Shown here: positions 22,270 through 34,959 of the stretch, piece after piece
Position numbering within the stretch: position 1 is the first letter of the stretch
How the letters are laid out: each line of letters starts with the position of its first letter
Source of the DNA: Chamaecyparis obtusa
Taxonomy: Eukaryota; Streptophyta; Pinopsida; Cupressales; Cupressaceae
Direction of reading: 5' to 3'
Length of the DNA stretch: 64,000 nt
Assembly (NCBI GenBank): GCA_027943335.1
Contig: BSBK01003256.1
Coordinates: forward strand, 2,481,001 to 2,545,000
Notes under the pieces: generated by a model
Databases searched by the model: none
Seen by the model: the letters and a program-made list of their open reading frames with translations, nothing else
What the model was told of the DNA's origin: nothing
Program-made: the position numbers and the translations under genes

Positions 22270-23716
22270 TTTAATTGATGGTTAAAATTTTTTGTAGAAA
22301 AATGAGGTCAAATGTAGTAGTGTTAGTCGACATGAGGCAAATACATCACTTGAAGCTGAACTAAATCAAGATAGTCCTACAGAGGAAAGACACCCTAACT
22401 GGGGGAAACTTGTTAGCATCACACACATCCTTAATTTTCCTCAATTCATTGACTCATTTGGAGAGCCCAAAGAACCTAGTTTACCATGCTTACGTGTGTT
22501 GGATTACGAGGATTTCTTGTAGGTAGCTGATAATAAAGATAGTTGGTCAGACATGATCAATCTTAATTTAGACAAAATCAATTGACATGCTATAAATCAA
22601 GAGAAACATGGTGAGAAAGAACCCATGACCATAGCTTAGTACCTGGGATGATTTACTAGTTGTCAAGCTGATTCCCATGGGTACAAATTAGACCAACTGT
22701 CTGATGCCACAATTGATATTGAGGTCGATGTAGTCCACAAATATGCTCCTATTTCCACTTTTGAGGATAGTGAAAGTTATAACATGCAACATAATTCAAA
22801 GACTAATTAAGACCATCTATCTCTTGAACATATTATGGTGTCTCCTATTTAGGTTGTCTCTGAAGAAGATGATTCTCCTCCCAACAACCCCCCTATAGTT
22901 CTTCCTTAGAATTCCAGCTAGAAATTTGGTTCATGATCTACGATTATGATGGTTCCTTTACAAAGATTCTTACATCAAAGAGAGGAACTGGAATGAGATA
23001 TTTTTCATCATTTTAGGCCTAAATGAGTAGGTTCATAGAATACCTCTCATAACTTCTCTATCAATCCTTCAATGAGTCACGATTGAAAAATGCTTTGGTA
23101 GATAACTTCCTTGACTTATCCTCAACAAACATGAATGATGATGATGATACCAGGGTCTTTTCTCTTGAGCCTGTTGGTTCCTTACCTCTTGTTTATCTTG
23201 ATCTGATTGACTGGAATACCTCTGAGTCCATAAACATATTGTCCTTTTCCAATGATCATACCCTATCCTAATACCTTAATGCTGTTGAGCCTCTTCCCTC
23301 TTCCACTAGTGCAATGAGCGATAGTATGTAAGTGGAAGATACCAAGTATCTTAGTCACAAAAGAAAAAATAAAAAGAACAAGAGATCTGATGGTGAAAAA
23401 CACTCTATCAGATCCAAAAATAGTAAAAATAAATGACGTATCCAATGCTGAAAACCTCTCTAAGGTGCCTACGGATGAGATACTTGGTATTCTCCTTGAA
23501 CATTTTTAGGAATGATTGTTAGTTCTTATAGAGCCTACACAATAGGTGAACTTGATTACAACTGAAAATGCACAAATCATACATCTTTCATAGTCATTTT
23601 CAGAGGTTCAGAAGCAAAAATTCATCCCATTCTTTACAGCAAAGAAGATAATTTTTTCATGGTCCTATCTTGACATGCCAAGATTAGATACAAATCTCAT
23701 AATGCACCATTTATCT
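22270..23716 (+). pseudogene. Tat-type gypsy G, region before RT (broken)
   Basis: A heavily stopped coding remnant readable in pieces: HPNWGKLVSITHILNFPQF and SLPCLRVLDYEDFL, then an acidic stretch (VVSEEDDSPPNNPPIVLP), a Lys-rich stretch at 23345-23420, and finally FFTAKKIIFSWSYLDMPRLD with IMHHLS just before element F. The last motif corresponds to the 'D.FAW.Y.DMPG.D' region that precedes RT in Tat and Athila gypsy elements. The RT reading continues at 34960. Gag and protease are not recognisable. Confidence 0.65.
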
Positions 23717-23780
23717 TGATGCAGTCAAGTATGGAGAATCCAATGAAGGACTGTCCAAACTTGCAGCCAAACCAAAACAC
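23717..23780 (-). repeat. 3' LTR of F, outer piece
   Basis: The first 64 bases of the LTR on the plus strand (TGATGCAGTCAAGTATGG). They differ from 33981-34044 at three positions. Element E follows, with TSD AACAC at 23776-23780. Confidence 0.95.
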
Positions 23781-24804
23781 TGTTAGAAATAGGGAATACT
23801 GAGAGGGGGGGGTGAATCAGTATTCTACAAACTTTATCTTTTTCCCAATTATGGATATAACAGATTATCTTTATACATGCATAACATAAGAAGCTAAACA
23901 ACATGCATAGCAATAAAACTAAAGAACTCATAACACATGATATGTTCTTGAGGAAACCCTGGCCAAGGGAAAACCCCGGTGGGGATGGTACCTAACAAGA
24001 TCCACTAATCAAAAGTATCCTATTAAGGATGTTGACCTTGTTAGGAGTCTATTACAAGCATATAGTGTATCAGTCTTGATTAAGGGACTATAGGCCTTGT
24101 TAGAAGCCTCAACCCTGTTAGGAGTTGTCAATACAAAATCTGATTACCAGATGAGCCCACTGCCCAAACAAGTAATGTACAATGTATACTGATTATAAAA
24201 ATGGTTAAGGTGCATAACCTTATGCTGCTTGCATCAATATCCTTTCGCTGCTCTTACATTTACATCATATCACTTTATCATATCATTACAATCTTACCAC
24301 ACCTTTATCTTACAATTTAAAATTACATATATACAAGTTATTAAGGCTAATAAATTTACATGGTCGGCTTCCATATATCATTATCTAAGAGCTAACATCT
24401 AGGATGTCATCCCTTTATATTGTTAAGTCATTATTTTGATAAAAAAAGTAATCCCTTAACTCTTTACCAATTCTTCCTTCAGAACTGTCCTATCGGCTTA
24501 ACACTATCTCTGGTAAAACTATCATAACTAATTCCGTACATGTCGTATTGACTTGTGCTCTGAGATGGGTCATCATTAGTCATCATAGAGTCTAAGTTCA
24601 AGTGTGCAAGCATTGAAATCACTCTAGTCAATGTCGCAAACAAAAACTGTATCCTGGTGCACTGGTGAAAAACATTGTCTTACACTTAGACAAATTTGCA
24701 ATGCGCTCTACTATACTTGCTCTCTGACCTGTGCAATCTTCATATGGATCATATGTTTCCATAATGACAACATCTATGTACTCACTTCAGCCAAATTTCT
24801 AAAA
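23781..24804 (-). repeat. 3' LTR of element E
   Basis: 1024 bp, starting TGTTAGAAATAGG on the plus strand. The hairpin at 23795-23824 has a perfect 8-bp stem (AATACTGA/TCAGTATT). The inner end has lost the usual CCAACA. Confidence 0.92.
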
Positions 24805-24819
24805 ATCTCCCCCTTTGTC
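24805..24819 (-). other. Polypurine tract of element E
   Basis: On the minus strand this reads GACAAAGGGGGAGAT, next to the LTR and preceded by GCCACCAAT. It is the same extended PPT as in the copia elements. Confidence 0.88.
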
Positions 24820-25090
24820 ATTGGTGGCAACATATGAGAAAATTGGCTTAGTGTACAAGTCAAAATCTCAAAAAATGTATCAAAATTGTGGCCATAGTAT
24901 ATAATATGTATACTATCCTAATAACTCCTCAAAATATAATCTCTAATACACTGCTCCCCCTAAGAGTATCAATCCTTATCAAATATATCAATTTTCTGCT
25001 CTAATATCTCTCCCCCTTTAACAACAATGACAAAATAAGGTAGGGAGGATTACAAAATTGTATCCCAAAAAAGATTATACCTTCATTCTC

Positions 25091-28000
25091 TTATTGCAAA
25101 GCTGGTAGGGTTGCAACACAATCTGAAAAATCAGCTTTCATAGCTTCTGTCTCCTTTTCCCATGAATTCTTGATGGAATCTGCCACATTGAGTAATGTGC
25201 TTAGTCCATAAGCTGCTATTTGACAAGCTTGGAGGTTGTCAAATTTGAATTTCTGAAAGGATGTCTTAGCTGTAAGACATTCTTCTAACTGCTCTTCAAT
25301 GATGCTCAACTTCATAGAGGTGTGTTCTCTCAAAAGAGTGAGTCTCCTCATTTTTCTATTCCTCTCATCTTGCAATATTCTTATTTCATCATAAAGCTTC
25401 TAAACTTTCTTTTTAGCATCACATACCTTCACATTAGGTCTAGAAAGAAGGTTACATTCATTCTGAATCTCAGCTTCCTTCAACTTGATCTTTTGTTCCT
25501 TTTCTGCTATCAAAATCTTTGGTTTTGTACACTGTATGTACAATGATTTTCCTATCTCCAAATGTTTCCTCAAGTTCTTGATACAAATATCAAGACTGCT
25601 AATATCATTCCTGATATTCTAACTAATGTTCAAAAGCATTTCAACTTCATAAGCTACTTGAGCTCTCACTTTTGCACTATCAGATAGGTTAGTGAATTCA
25701 TTGTCAAAAGTGCTCATTACCTTCTTAGCTTTCTCCAAAGGGTCTGCCTCTATGATTTGTGTAGTTCAAATGCTTTGTAACTTCTCAGTAAGGTCCTTCA
25801 GACTCCCTTCAAGATTCTTCACTTTCTTGTTCTTGCCAATGATTTTATTCAAAGAAGTGATCAGTTCCAACTGATCATCATCATCAACTTCCTTTCCTAA
25901 ATCTTCAAACAAAGATCCAATTTCTTTCTTCTTTCCAATCTTAGGAGTAATAATGTTGTCTTCTATGGTAGGAATGGGTGCTTGAATCTCAGTCTCCTTA
26001 GGTTCTTCACTGATAGATTTAGTCTGCTCTGCTTCTTTGGTTCTAACCGATTCATTAAGAGCCGAATTGTCAACAATGTTTGCTAAGTTCTTGAATACAT
26101 TGTCATCAGTATCCAAGGTGACCTTATTACCTTCTATATTCATAGTTTCATCTTCAATGTTAATAGTTGAAGGGGAGGGAATATCCTCTTGTTCAGCTTC
26201 AACTTCTTGCTTTGCTGCAACCGATGGCTCTCCAACATTTTCTGCCATGACTTTGATTATTGCCTGCACTATATCTGCATTAACTTCTTCATATCTACCT
26301 CCCATAATCAAAATGGTTCTCCTTTTGGTTCTCAAATGGGTGCTTAAAGCCTTCAATATCTGCTTCAGGTGTTCATCATCTCTCACGTCACAAAGCTTCT
26401 TCACAAGATTCTTCCTGATATTAGTGTCTTCTTCAATTGCTCTCTGATTCCTATTTACAAGTTTGGTATACAACTCATCAGGTATTTGACCTTGAATAGA
26501 ATCAAATTTCTTGCCTACCAAAATCATATGCTTTACAATAACATTCTCCAAATTTATTCTTTCTGAATAATCATAAAGTTTATAGTACTTGTTCATTTTA
26601 GTGAAATTTCCATCTTGTATGATTTCTTCATTCACTCTCTCAACTCTCAGTTTCCATGTCTTCTTCTTAACTGTAGTGTCATCATCCCTTACTTCTACAA
26701 TTTCTCTTGGTATTGGTTGAACTAAAGTCTTCTGTCTCTTCCCTGGTCCAGCAGCAATTTCTTTCATTCTCTTGCTAGCTGTGGAGGAAGTGGATCTAGT
26801 TGTTACTTGTTCCTTTTTTGGTTCCTCTACTTTCACCTTCACAAGTGGTTCTTTCTGTTGTACTACAATTGGTGGGGTAGACAAAACTTCTTTCTATTCA
26901 CTCATTCTAATTGGTGTTGCTGTGTTCTTTGCTACCAAAAACTCATGCTCTTTCAATCCCGAATCTTTCAATATTTTCTTCATTGTATTGTCAACTCTCT
27001 TGTTAGACTACTTCTCTTCAATTATAACTTTTGTCGAGTTGAAGTTCTCTTCAAAAGTTCCAAATCTGCTGCACTGAGTGTCCAATTTGCATTTAAGTAA
27101 TCTGCCAACATATTGTTTTGTTTCAGCCTCAGATATCTCATAGCCAACAGGGTCTATGAACTCAATTCTAGGTTCCATTGCTTTAATATAGGTAAAGTCA
27201 GTGTCAACCATGAAACATATATCATTTTTATAGTTCTTCACAAGTGACTGTGGAATTCTTGATCTACTAGTTACCATGTTTTGAAATGTCTTCATTACTA
27301 ACATAGCACTCTCATTTACTTTGTCAATAACATGTCTCAAATATTATTTATTTATCCTTTCCATAGCATTTTGTCCATCATTCCAATCATTTGCAATGGT
27401 GTACAAAAATCTCCTTAATGAGTGGAAAAACATTTATGTGATTAAGGATGAAAATCTAAATTGTGCATACTTAGATTTCTTAATCTTCTCCAAGTTTTCA
27501 AACAATTGAATTCTCAAAATTTTACACATATCAACTGGCACCTTGTCAACACACATTAAATAGGAAATATGTACCATTCCAGCTACCATATCATCTTCTC
27601 TAGAATTTGCACAAAACTTAGTGGTTAGGATCTTGCATAGGTATCTCACATCATCTTGTTTGATTTTGCTAATCACAATTCCTCTACCATTGTAGGATGA
27701 ACCTGTGTTGTCATGACTATTTTTCTCATTTAAAGGAATAGCACCGACTTTAGATAAACTCATGACTTCATGAATCAAGTCAACTGTAATGTCTATCACT
27801 CTATCCTCTAGCCAAAACTTCTCATTATGAATTCTGCTCAAAATAATCTTAGTGCATTCTTTATTGTCAAACTCATACTTCAAAGCATACTTAACAATCT
27901 CATTATCTTTCAAATGTTCATATCCTTGTTTCAATGACATATCATGGTTGTAAATCTTCTAATATTCATTGGTAAAATCACTATCACTAAGGGTTTCTAA

Positions 28001-28162
28001 CTTGCATCCAAGATAGCTCCTTACATCTTCTAAATGCAAAACTCTATCTGGTACGGATGATAATGCTAACCTAGGATCATCTTCTTCCAAGGGTTCTACT
28101 GGTTCCCTCTTCATTCTAGGTCTGTTCTTATCTCTGACATTGTGAATTAAGGATACATCCAT
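25091..28162 (-). pseudogene. Element E gene 2, three-block protein of unknown function
   Basis: The ATG at 28162 (MDVSLIHNVRDKNR) opens a frame that runs, with about eight stops and no obvious frame change, to 25091, roughly 1020 codons. Block A (27434-28100) has IILSRIHNEKFWLEDRVIDI and CKILRIQLFENL. Block B (27110-27270) has RSRIPQSLVKNY, NDICFMVDT and VGYEI. Block C (26390-26660) has ERVNEEIIQDGN, VIVKHMILVGKKFD and NQRAIEEDTNIRKNL. A basic segment (SKRMKEIAAGPGKRQK) lies before block C. An acidic linker and a C-terminal coiled coil (MKLSIIEEQLEECLTAK, near 25250-25320) follow. Conservation with B and J, interrupted only by single-base stops, suggests the protein was under selection until recently. 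Its role is unknown. Confidence 0.75.
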
Positions 28163-28660
28163 GACTACTTTAAATTCCTTATACCGATTCAAAGATCTGC
28201 CAAGATAAATACCTCAAATTTGCAATTTTAGGGCTTTCATAGATTCGACGCTCAAATCTTTCACCAAATCACTGCAAAATGCTTCCAATCTCTATTCTTT
28301 TCTCTCCTAAACACTTCAATTCACTTTTATGATCAAATAAATCTAATCATAACCTTTTATTACTTCAATCTCACTTAGATCTGACATCGCATTCAATTAT
28401 TTTGCTGCTTCTTTCCAAAAAGTTGTTTCTGCTATCCTGCAAAACTTAAAACTTCTTGCGATCTCGCAAAACATAATATTTTCTTTTGCACTCTTAACCA
28501 TAACATTAATACATAATAAACTACCTTACATTAATTGCGCAAGACTTAATTCATCAAAAATCTACTTCTACACTAATTCTAAGTTCCTAATCTACTGCAA
28601 TTTTCATAAATTAAGTGCTTTGAGTTAGGTCAGGTAAGGATTCATTCTTACCACTTATAC
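28163..28660. other. Spacer and putative leader between gene 1 and gene 2 of element E
   Basis: About 500 AT-rich bases with no coding frame. It carries the TATA-like box described separately. The minus-strand leader from about 28330 to 28163 has no long ORF. Confidence 0.5.
28354..28364 (-). promoter_or_regulatory. TATA-like box upstream of element E gene 2
   Basis: On the minus strand this reads GTAATAAAAGG, about 198 nt upstream of the gene 2 ATG. A CCCTAAAATTG motif lies in the leader near 28225-28235. Spacing matches the TATA-like boxes of B and J. The box itself is weak. Confidence 0.35.
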
Positions 28661-29914
28661 TCAACCTTTCTGATTACCTTCAATGTTGAATATGTCTCCT
28701 TGATCTGTGCCTTTGACAAACTTCACTTCATCTGCATTACTACAACAACCTTTCTGTCTGTTATTTGCATCTTCATTTCTTCTTGCATGATTTCTAGGGT
28801 TAGGGTTAGGATGAAAAACTCCATTGTTCATTCTACAAAACCTTGCTGTATGTCCAATCTTGTTACATATCTGAAAAACAATTTCATTGTTCCCATATCT
28901 TGTTTCTTGCTGATTGATTTGTGATCTGCAGTTTCTAGCAATGTGTCCAATCTTGTTGCATCTATAACATACTACTCCATTTCTTCTATTCATATCTTCA
29001 GTAGGTCTCTTATTTGCAATGTTAGTATTCATAAACATTCTACTACCATAATCATTCTCAATAAATTTAGGTCTTCTACATTCAATAGCTCTATGTCCAA
29101 AACCATGACAATTATAATAATAACCATTAAGAGGTTTAAATTGTTTACCTGTGCAATCTCTCTTCATGTGACCGATAGTATTACAACCAAAACATCTACC
29201 TTTGAATTCTCTTTGCATACCTTTGGGTGATTCCTCTTGCTTCAGTGATTCTTCTTCTTTAGGTGGTTCTTCTCCTTTAGGTGTGTCTTCAGATTTGTTG
29301 ATCTCATCTAACTTCTTCTCATCTATGCTTTCAGATTCTTTCAGATCTAGTTCCTTGCTTTCATCATTTGTTCTGAACATATTAAATCCAAGTCCAGTCT
29401 TATCATAGGATGGTTTTCCATAAGATACTTGTTCATCGATCTTCTCACTATTTGAATATAGCCTTTCAAGTTGTTGTTTGGATTGAGTTAATTCACCTTT
29501 CACAATCTTATTGTATTTCTCAAGTTTTGCATGCTGCAAATTTACTTTCTCAAATTCAGATGTTACTTTGCCAAGTTTAGATTTTAATTCTTCATTCTCA
29601 ATCTTCAACCTTTCATTCTCAGATCTCAGATTTGCTTCATTTTTGTCATTTCCATCTTTCAAACTTAGTTTCAATTTTTCTATCTTTAGTTCATGCTTAA
29701 GGATCACATTTTCTTTTTCTAAATTGTCATCACAATATTCAATAAGAATTTCGGATTCCTTTTCAGATTTCAGATCTTCTACCTTGTTTTTCAGTTTCTC
29801 AATAAGGTTCTTTGCACCATCATATTTCCTTTTTAGAGTATCTCTTTCATTAGTAAGCATATCAATCTGTTCAAGAGCTTCATCAAGATTCTTCTATAGC
29901 TGATCCATATCCAT
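28661..29914 (-). pseudogene. Element E gene 1, coiled-coil protein with CCHC zinc knuckles
   Basis: The likely start is the ATG at 29914 (MDMDQL), 58 bases past the PBS. A TAG (QL*KN) follows at once, and 399 residues are open from 29860. Residues 1-150 are a coiled coil (KLSLKDGNDKNEANLRSENE). A Glu/Lys/Pro-rich stretch follows, then zinc knuckles: C-FG-C-NTIG-H-MKRD-C and C-YR-C-NKIG-H-IARN-C are intact, while YYNCHGFGHRAIEC and FQICNKIGHTARFC have lost the first Cys. The C-terminus ends with DEVKFVK, also found in J (GEVKFVK). The same first-gene position as gag suggests an RNA-binding structural protein. No capsid fold is recognised. Confidence 0.75.
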
Positions 29915-29985
29915 AGAGATCTTACTCAAGCTGCTAGGCTTTCCTTGAATGATTCTTTTTCAAGTAACTAGGCTTTGATACCAAT

Positions 29986-31011
29986 TGTTAGAAATAGGGA
30001 ATACTGAGAGGGGGGGGGGGTGAATCAATATTCTACAAACTTTATCTTTTGGCCAATTATGGATATAACAGATTATCTTTATACATGCATAACATAAGAA
30101 GCTAAACAACATGCATAGCAATACAACTAAAGAACTCATAACACATGATATGTTCTCGAGGAAACCCTGGCCAAGGAAAAACCCTGGTGCGGATGGTACC
30201 CACAAAGATCCACTAATAAAAAGTATCTTGTTAAGGATGTTGACCCTATTAGGAGTTTATTACAAGCATATAGTGTATCAGTCCTGATTAAGGGACTATA
30301 GGCCTTGTTAGAAGCCTCAACCCTGTTAGGAGTTGTCAATACAAAATCTGATTACCAGATGAGCCCACTACCCAAACAAGTAATGTACAATGTATACTGA
30401 TTACAAAAATGGTTAATGTACATAACCTTATGCTGCTTGCATCAATATCCTTTCACTGCTCTTACATTTGCATCATATCACTTTATCATATCATTACAAT
30501 CTTACCACACCTTTATCTTATAATTTACAATTACATATATACAAGTTATTAAGGCTAATAAATTTACATGGTCAGCTTCCATATATCATTATCTAAGAGT
30601 TAACATCTAGGATGTCGTCCCTTTATATTTTTAAGTCATTATTTTGATAAACAAAATAATCCCTTAACTCTTTACCAATTTTGCCTTCATAACTGTCTTG
30701 TCGCTTAACACTATCTTCGGTAAAAATATCATAACTAATTTCGTACATGCCGTACTGACTTGCACTCTGAGATGGGTCATCATTAGTCATCATAGAGTCT
30801 ATGTTAAAGTGTGCAAGCACTGAACTCACTCCAGTCAACGTCGCAAACAAAGACTGTATCCTGGTGCACTGGTGAAAAACACTATCTTACACTTAGACAA
30901 ATTTGCAATGCACTCTGCTATACTTGCTCTCTGACCTATGCAATCTTCATGTGGATCATATGTTGCCATAATGACAACATCTATGTACTCACTTCAGCCA
31001 AATTGCCAACA
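29986..31011 (-). repeat. 5' LTR of element E
   Basis: 1026 bp, starting TGTTAGAAATAGG and ending TTGCCAACA on the plus strand, next to the TSD AACAC. The hairpin is at 30000-30032, with one stem base changed (TCAATATT). Confidence 0.93.
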
Positions 31012-31016
31012 AACAC

Positions 31017-31927
31017 AATGAAATTCACCAACAATAACAACAAATCTGATAAAGAACAATAATCTTTATTCATCAATTTATCAATTACATGCAATGTGCC
31101 AGGCTGTAAGCCTTCCCGGTTATGGCCAATTACAAAGAAAGTAACAGTCTACAAGATCTCGCAGGATCCAAATCTTTTCCACAACATCAACACTCAACTA
31201 GTCTAGGTCTACAACAAGACAAGACATTGGTAGGAACCCCATAAAAGATCTAAACTTGTACTCACAACTTCTAAGAAATATTCCTGTGCCTAAGCTCTCA
31301 AGCTACTAACTCTCCCTACCAACTAATTCCAGATCTCATTCTTAACTCCCAACTGATTTGTCAAACAACTACCCAAGCATCTACTTAAATACTAAATCCC
31401 AGCCACAAGTTAGCTCTACAGGATATACAAATATTAAATGCAAAACATTAGTTGACTCTCAAATAGCCTTACAATAAATAAAATCATCCAAGTCAGTCTC
31501 CAAATCTGCATAGGAGAGTGCAACCCACTAGATCTAGGTCCCCACACATCCAATGGTCAATCCATATCTCGAGGAGTGTGACCCAAATCAAATGCACCAG
31601 TCAGCCAAGCCGATCCAACCAAACAATCAAATCGGTAAGCAAGAACACCAAGAAATAGAAAAGTAAATGAGCGCTAGTGAATTGACCATGCCAAGCATGA
31701 CCGAGCAACATAGTTATTGTCGAGGGCCAGGGAAACTGACATCTTCAGTTACCGAGGATTCTTCAAAAATTGAGAAACCCGATAAAACACTAAAACCAAG
31801 CAACCCGTCTCCCAAACCGAGCAGAAACTCCACCAATTTGAGATCAAAACTATCAATCTACCTTCAAAGACAAATATATTTTTGGTTGATACATGATTGC
31901 CAAGAATCCTAGGATGCTCCTGCATCA
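31017..31927 (-). repeat. 3' LTR of F, inner piece
   Basis: 911 bases that continue the LTR after element E and align with 34045-34954. It ends GGATGCTCCTGCATCA. It contains ACCGAG hexamers around 31700-31830. Confidence 0.93.
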
Positions 31928-32429
31928 GACACCCCAGGTAAGAAAGATTTTCTTATAAGGAAAATCAGGAACATCTCAAGGGAATCCGAACAGGTATGCC
32001 AAATCTATTCTTAATCCATATCTCTTCTTGTCCTTCATTCCAAGTTGTCTTCCCTTCATCCACTGTTCCATGCAGGAAATTCTCTTGCTTCCCACTTCTT
32101 TTTTCTTTTCTATCTGCAACTGATAACAACCGATATCAACTAGTCCTTCAACTGTCGATCACATCAGTACCTCAGTAAATCTCATCATCTTTGGAATCAT
32201 CATTCAACTCAGTATCATCTGCATCTCTCTGAGTCATAAATGTCATAATCTGCTATACAATCTCTGTCAGAAAGACCATTTGCCTCTTAATCTCAACAAA
32301 CTCCTTAGATATCTCATTCTCTTTGTCTTTCAAACCAGACTTTGTAATAATAGGCTCAAAAACCTTGGGTTCTTGAGGTTTGTCACACATACAACATCTG
32401 ATAACTCCACTTTCCTTAGTCGCTATCTC
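31928..32429 (-). other. Element F interior downstream of protease
   Basis: About 500 bases between the protease end and the 3' LTR. On the minus strand a frame reads CDKPQEPKVFEP, EFVEIKRQMVFLTEIVQ and DADDTELNDDS, a linker-like stretch with no RT motif. It marks the point where pol has been lost. Confidence 0.5.
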
Positions 32430-33861
32430 CTATAAAGGTAACAACTTATGTCTAGATCCTTCATGCCTAACCACATAGGTGTTAGCATGACCATCAAACA
32501 AAACATTTCTATCAAATTGCCAAGGTCTACTGAGCAACAGATGACAAGCATCCATAGGCAATACATCACACAATATCTCATCATGATAAGATCCAATCTT
32601 AAAATTAACCAAGCATTGTTCCTCAATTCTCACCTTAGACACATCTTGTATCCAACTAACCTGATAAGGGTTAGGGTGTTTCCTTCTTTCCAAATTCAAT
32701 TTACTAACCATTTCTTTTGAAACAAAGTTCTCAGAACTGCCACCATCAACTATGACATTACATACCTTATCCTTTCACTTACATCTGGTTCTGAACAAAT
32801 TTCTTCTTTGCACTAGTTCATGAACACATGAAGCTAATCTCCTAGTGATAAGAGTGTCACATTTTTCAGCAACATTCACAATATCCTCTTTAGTAGTCAG
32901 TGCCACCCTCTTCTTAGGACATTGAAAAATTCTATGACCAGCTTCACCACATTGATATCAAGTACCAGTGAACTCATTCTTCCACCTTCCTCTCTGGCCA
33001 TTATTGTAATTCTTACTACCAGATCCTATATTAGGCTTAGGATTCTCTACCACATTAGTTTCAACAACTGTCTCACCAGTCTTACCACCTCAGTTCCTAT
33101 TGTTCTATCTATCCCCAAACTTCTTATTCAACTTCTCTTCAATCTTTAATTCCATCTGATAAGCATCACCTATGGTTGTCATCTTCTTGAATACTAGGTC
33201 TCAAACCATAGACATACCTAGCAACCATCTCTTTATCAGCTCCAGAATAACCAGTCCTAATCAAGATTGTGTAAAACTCCTCAGTATACTCCTATACTAA
33301 TTTGTTAGTCTGCTTCAAAGCTTGCATCTTCTTGAACATGTCCAATTCATAATCCATCGAAATGAATTGCTTTTTCAACTTTTCAACGATTCGGTTCCAC
33401 TTAGTGTTCTTTTCCTTTCCTCTTCTACCTCTTTCCAACTGAACTTCTCTCCACCAAATATTTGCATGACCTTTCAATTTAGTCTTTTCAAATCTGACTC
33501 TACCAGGATCTTCTATTTCTTCACACTCAAAGTATTCATCTATCTCATTGATCCAATCAATCAACTCTTCTGGCCTAAGGCTTCCAACAAATGTAGAAAC
33601 TTCACTCTTAGGTCTTTTCCCAATCTTAGACATAGATTTTAGGATTCTACTTTCCTCTAGATCTCTAGCTTCTTCTACAACTTCTTCAAAATGATCTTCT
33701 TCCTCAGATTCATCATCACTATCCTCCTTCAAGGTAGTCCTCTTATTTCTCAATTCCTCTTGCAGATCTTACACTTGTTTTTGCAAAGCCCTAAAATCAT
33801 CAAGACTGAATTCTCCAGCAGTCTCTTCCTTTGAGATCTCACGATTTCTCCTTAGAGGCAT
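32430..33861 (-). pseudogene. Gypsy F gag, zinc knuckle and protease (broken)
   Basis: The ATG at 33861 (MPLRRNREISKEE) starts Gag, with a stop near 33769. The core reads LRPEELIDWINEIDEYFECE, ANIWWREVQLERG, WNRIVEKLKKQF and the end EYTEEFYTILIRT. The zinc knuckle near 32910-32950 keeps Y-Q-C-GEAG-H-RIFQ-C but its first Cys codon is a TGA stop. Protease has VIVDGGSSENF (catalytic Asp in the DGG form common in plant gypsy) near 32735, then MDACHLLLSRPWQFD. Nothing after this resembles RT. It is homologous to the gag of C. Confidence 0.85.
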
Positions 33862-33966
33862 CTTCAAATCAAGATCTAGGTACAAACACACAAGATCAAC
33901 TTGGCTCCAACAAGAACAAACTTCGCTTCCACAAGATCTAGGCTTGCTCCAATAGGAAAAAACCTT

Positions 33967-33980
33967 GCTCTGATACCACT
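33967..33980 (-). other. Primer-binding site of element F
   Basis: On the minus strand this reads AGTGGTATCAGAGC next to the 5' LTR, complementary to initiator tRNA-Met. Confidence 0.85.
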
Positions 33981-34954
33981 TGATGCAGTCAAGTATGGAG
34001 AATCTAATGAAGGACTGTCCAAACTTGTAGCCAAACCAAAACATAGTGGAATTCACCAATAATAAAAATAGATTTGATAAAGAATAGCAATCTTTATTCA
34101 TCAATGTATCAATTACATGCAATGTGCCAGGCTGTAAGGCCTTCCCGATTACGACCAATTACAAAGCAAGTAACAGTCTACAAGATCTCGCAGGATCTAA
34201 ATCTTTTCCACAACATTAGCACTCAACTAATCCAAGTCTACAACAAGACATGACACTAATAGGAACCCCAGGAAAGATCTAAACTTGTACTCACAACTTC
34301 CAAGCAATCTTCCTGTGCCTAAGATCGCAAGCTACTAACTCTCCCTACCAACTGATTCCAGATCTCATTCCTAACTCCCAACTGATCTGTCAAACAAATA
34401 CCCAAGCATCTACTTAATACTAAATCCCAACCACAAGTCGGCTCTACAGGATATACAAATATTAAATGCAAAACATCAATTAGCTCTCAAATAGCCTTAC
34501 AATAAATAAAATCATCCAAGTTGGTCTCCAAATCCACATAGGAGAGTGCAACCCGCTAGATCTAGGTCCCCACACATCCAAAAATCAATCCATATCTCAA
34601 GGAGCACGAGCCAAATCAAATGCACTAGTTGGCCAAGCTGATCAAACCAAACAATCAAGTCGGTAAGCAAGAACACCGAGCAACAGAGAAGTAACTGAGT
34701 GCCAATGAACCGACCATGCCAAGCATGACCGAGCAACGTAGTTATTGCCGAGCGCCAGGGAAACCAATGATTTCAGTTATCAAGAATTCTTCAGAAACCA
34801 AGCAACCCGATAAACACTAAAACTGAGCAACTAGTCTCCCAAACTAAGTAGAAACTCCCTCAACCTGAGATCAAAACTATCAATCTACCTTCAAAGACAA
34901 ACATATTTTTGGTTGATACAAGATTGCCAAGAATCCTAGGATGCTCTTGCATCA
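33981..34954 (-). repeat. 5' LTR of element F
   Basis: 974 bp, starting TGATGCAGTCAAG and ending CTCTTGCATCA on the plus strand, followed by TSD TATCT. Confidence 0.95.
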
Positions 34955-34959
34955 TATCT

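Larger units (their letters stand above)
23781..31011 (-). mobile_element. LTR retrotransposon E without pol, carrying two genes
   Basis: A 7231-bp minus-strand element inside F's left LTR, with perfect TSD AACAC (23776-23780 and 31012-31016). The 5' LTR is 29986-31011 and the 3' LTR 23781-24804. The PBS (ATTGGTATCAAAGC) is at 29972-29985, and the PPT (GACAAAGGGGGAGAT) at 24805-24819. The interior has gene 1 (28661-29914) and gene 2 (25091-28162) and no pol motif. It shares architecture with B and J but has its own LTR sequence. The 3' LTR ends TTTCTAAAA where the 5' LTR ends ATTGCCAACA. Confidence 0.93.
23717..34954 (-). mobile_element. Gypsy element F, gag-protease only (contains element E)
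   Basis: A minus-strand gypsy element with a perfect TSD TATCT (23712-23716 and 34955-34959). The 5' LTR is 33981-34954 (974 bp). The 3' LTR is 23717-23780 plus 31017-31927 (975 bp in total), split by element E. The PBS (AGTGGTATCAGAGC) is at 33967-33980. The interior is only 2053 bp and encodes gag, a zinc knuckle and a protease. RT, RNase H and integrase are absent, so it is a deleted, non-autonomous gypsy similar in layout to published TR-GAG elements. LTR starts match those of C. Confidence 0.93.

Noticed and set aside
26037..26447. Plus-strand frame of 136 codons
   Set aside because: Antisense shadow of element E gene 2, with no motif of its own.
29511..29903. Plus-strand Ser/Phe-rich frame of 130 codons
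   Set aside because: Antisense of the coiled-coil part of element E gene 1.
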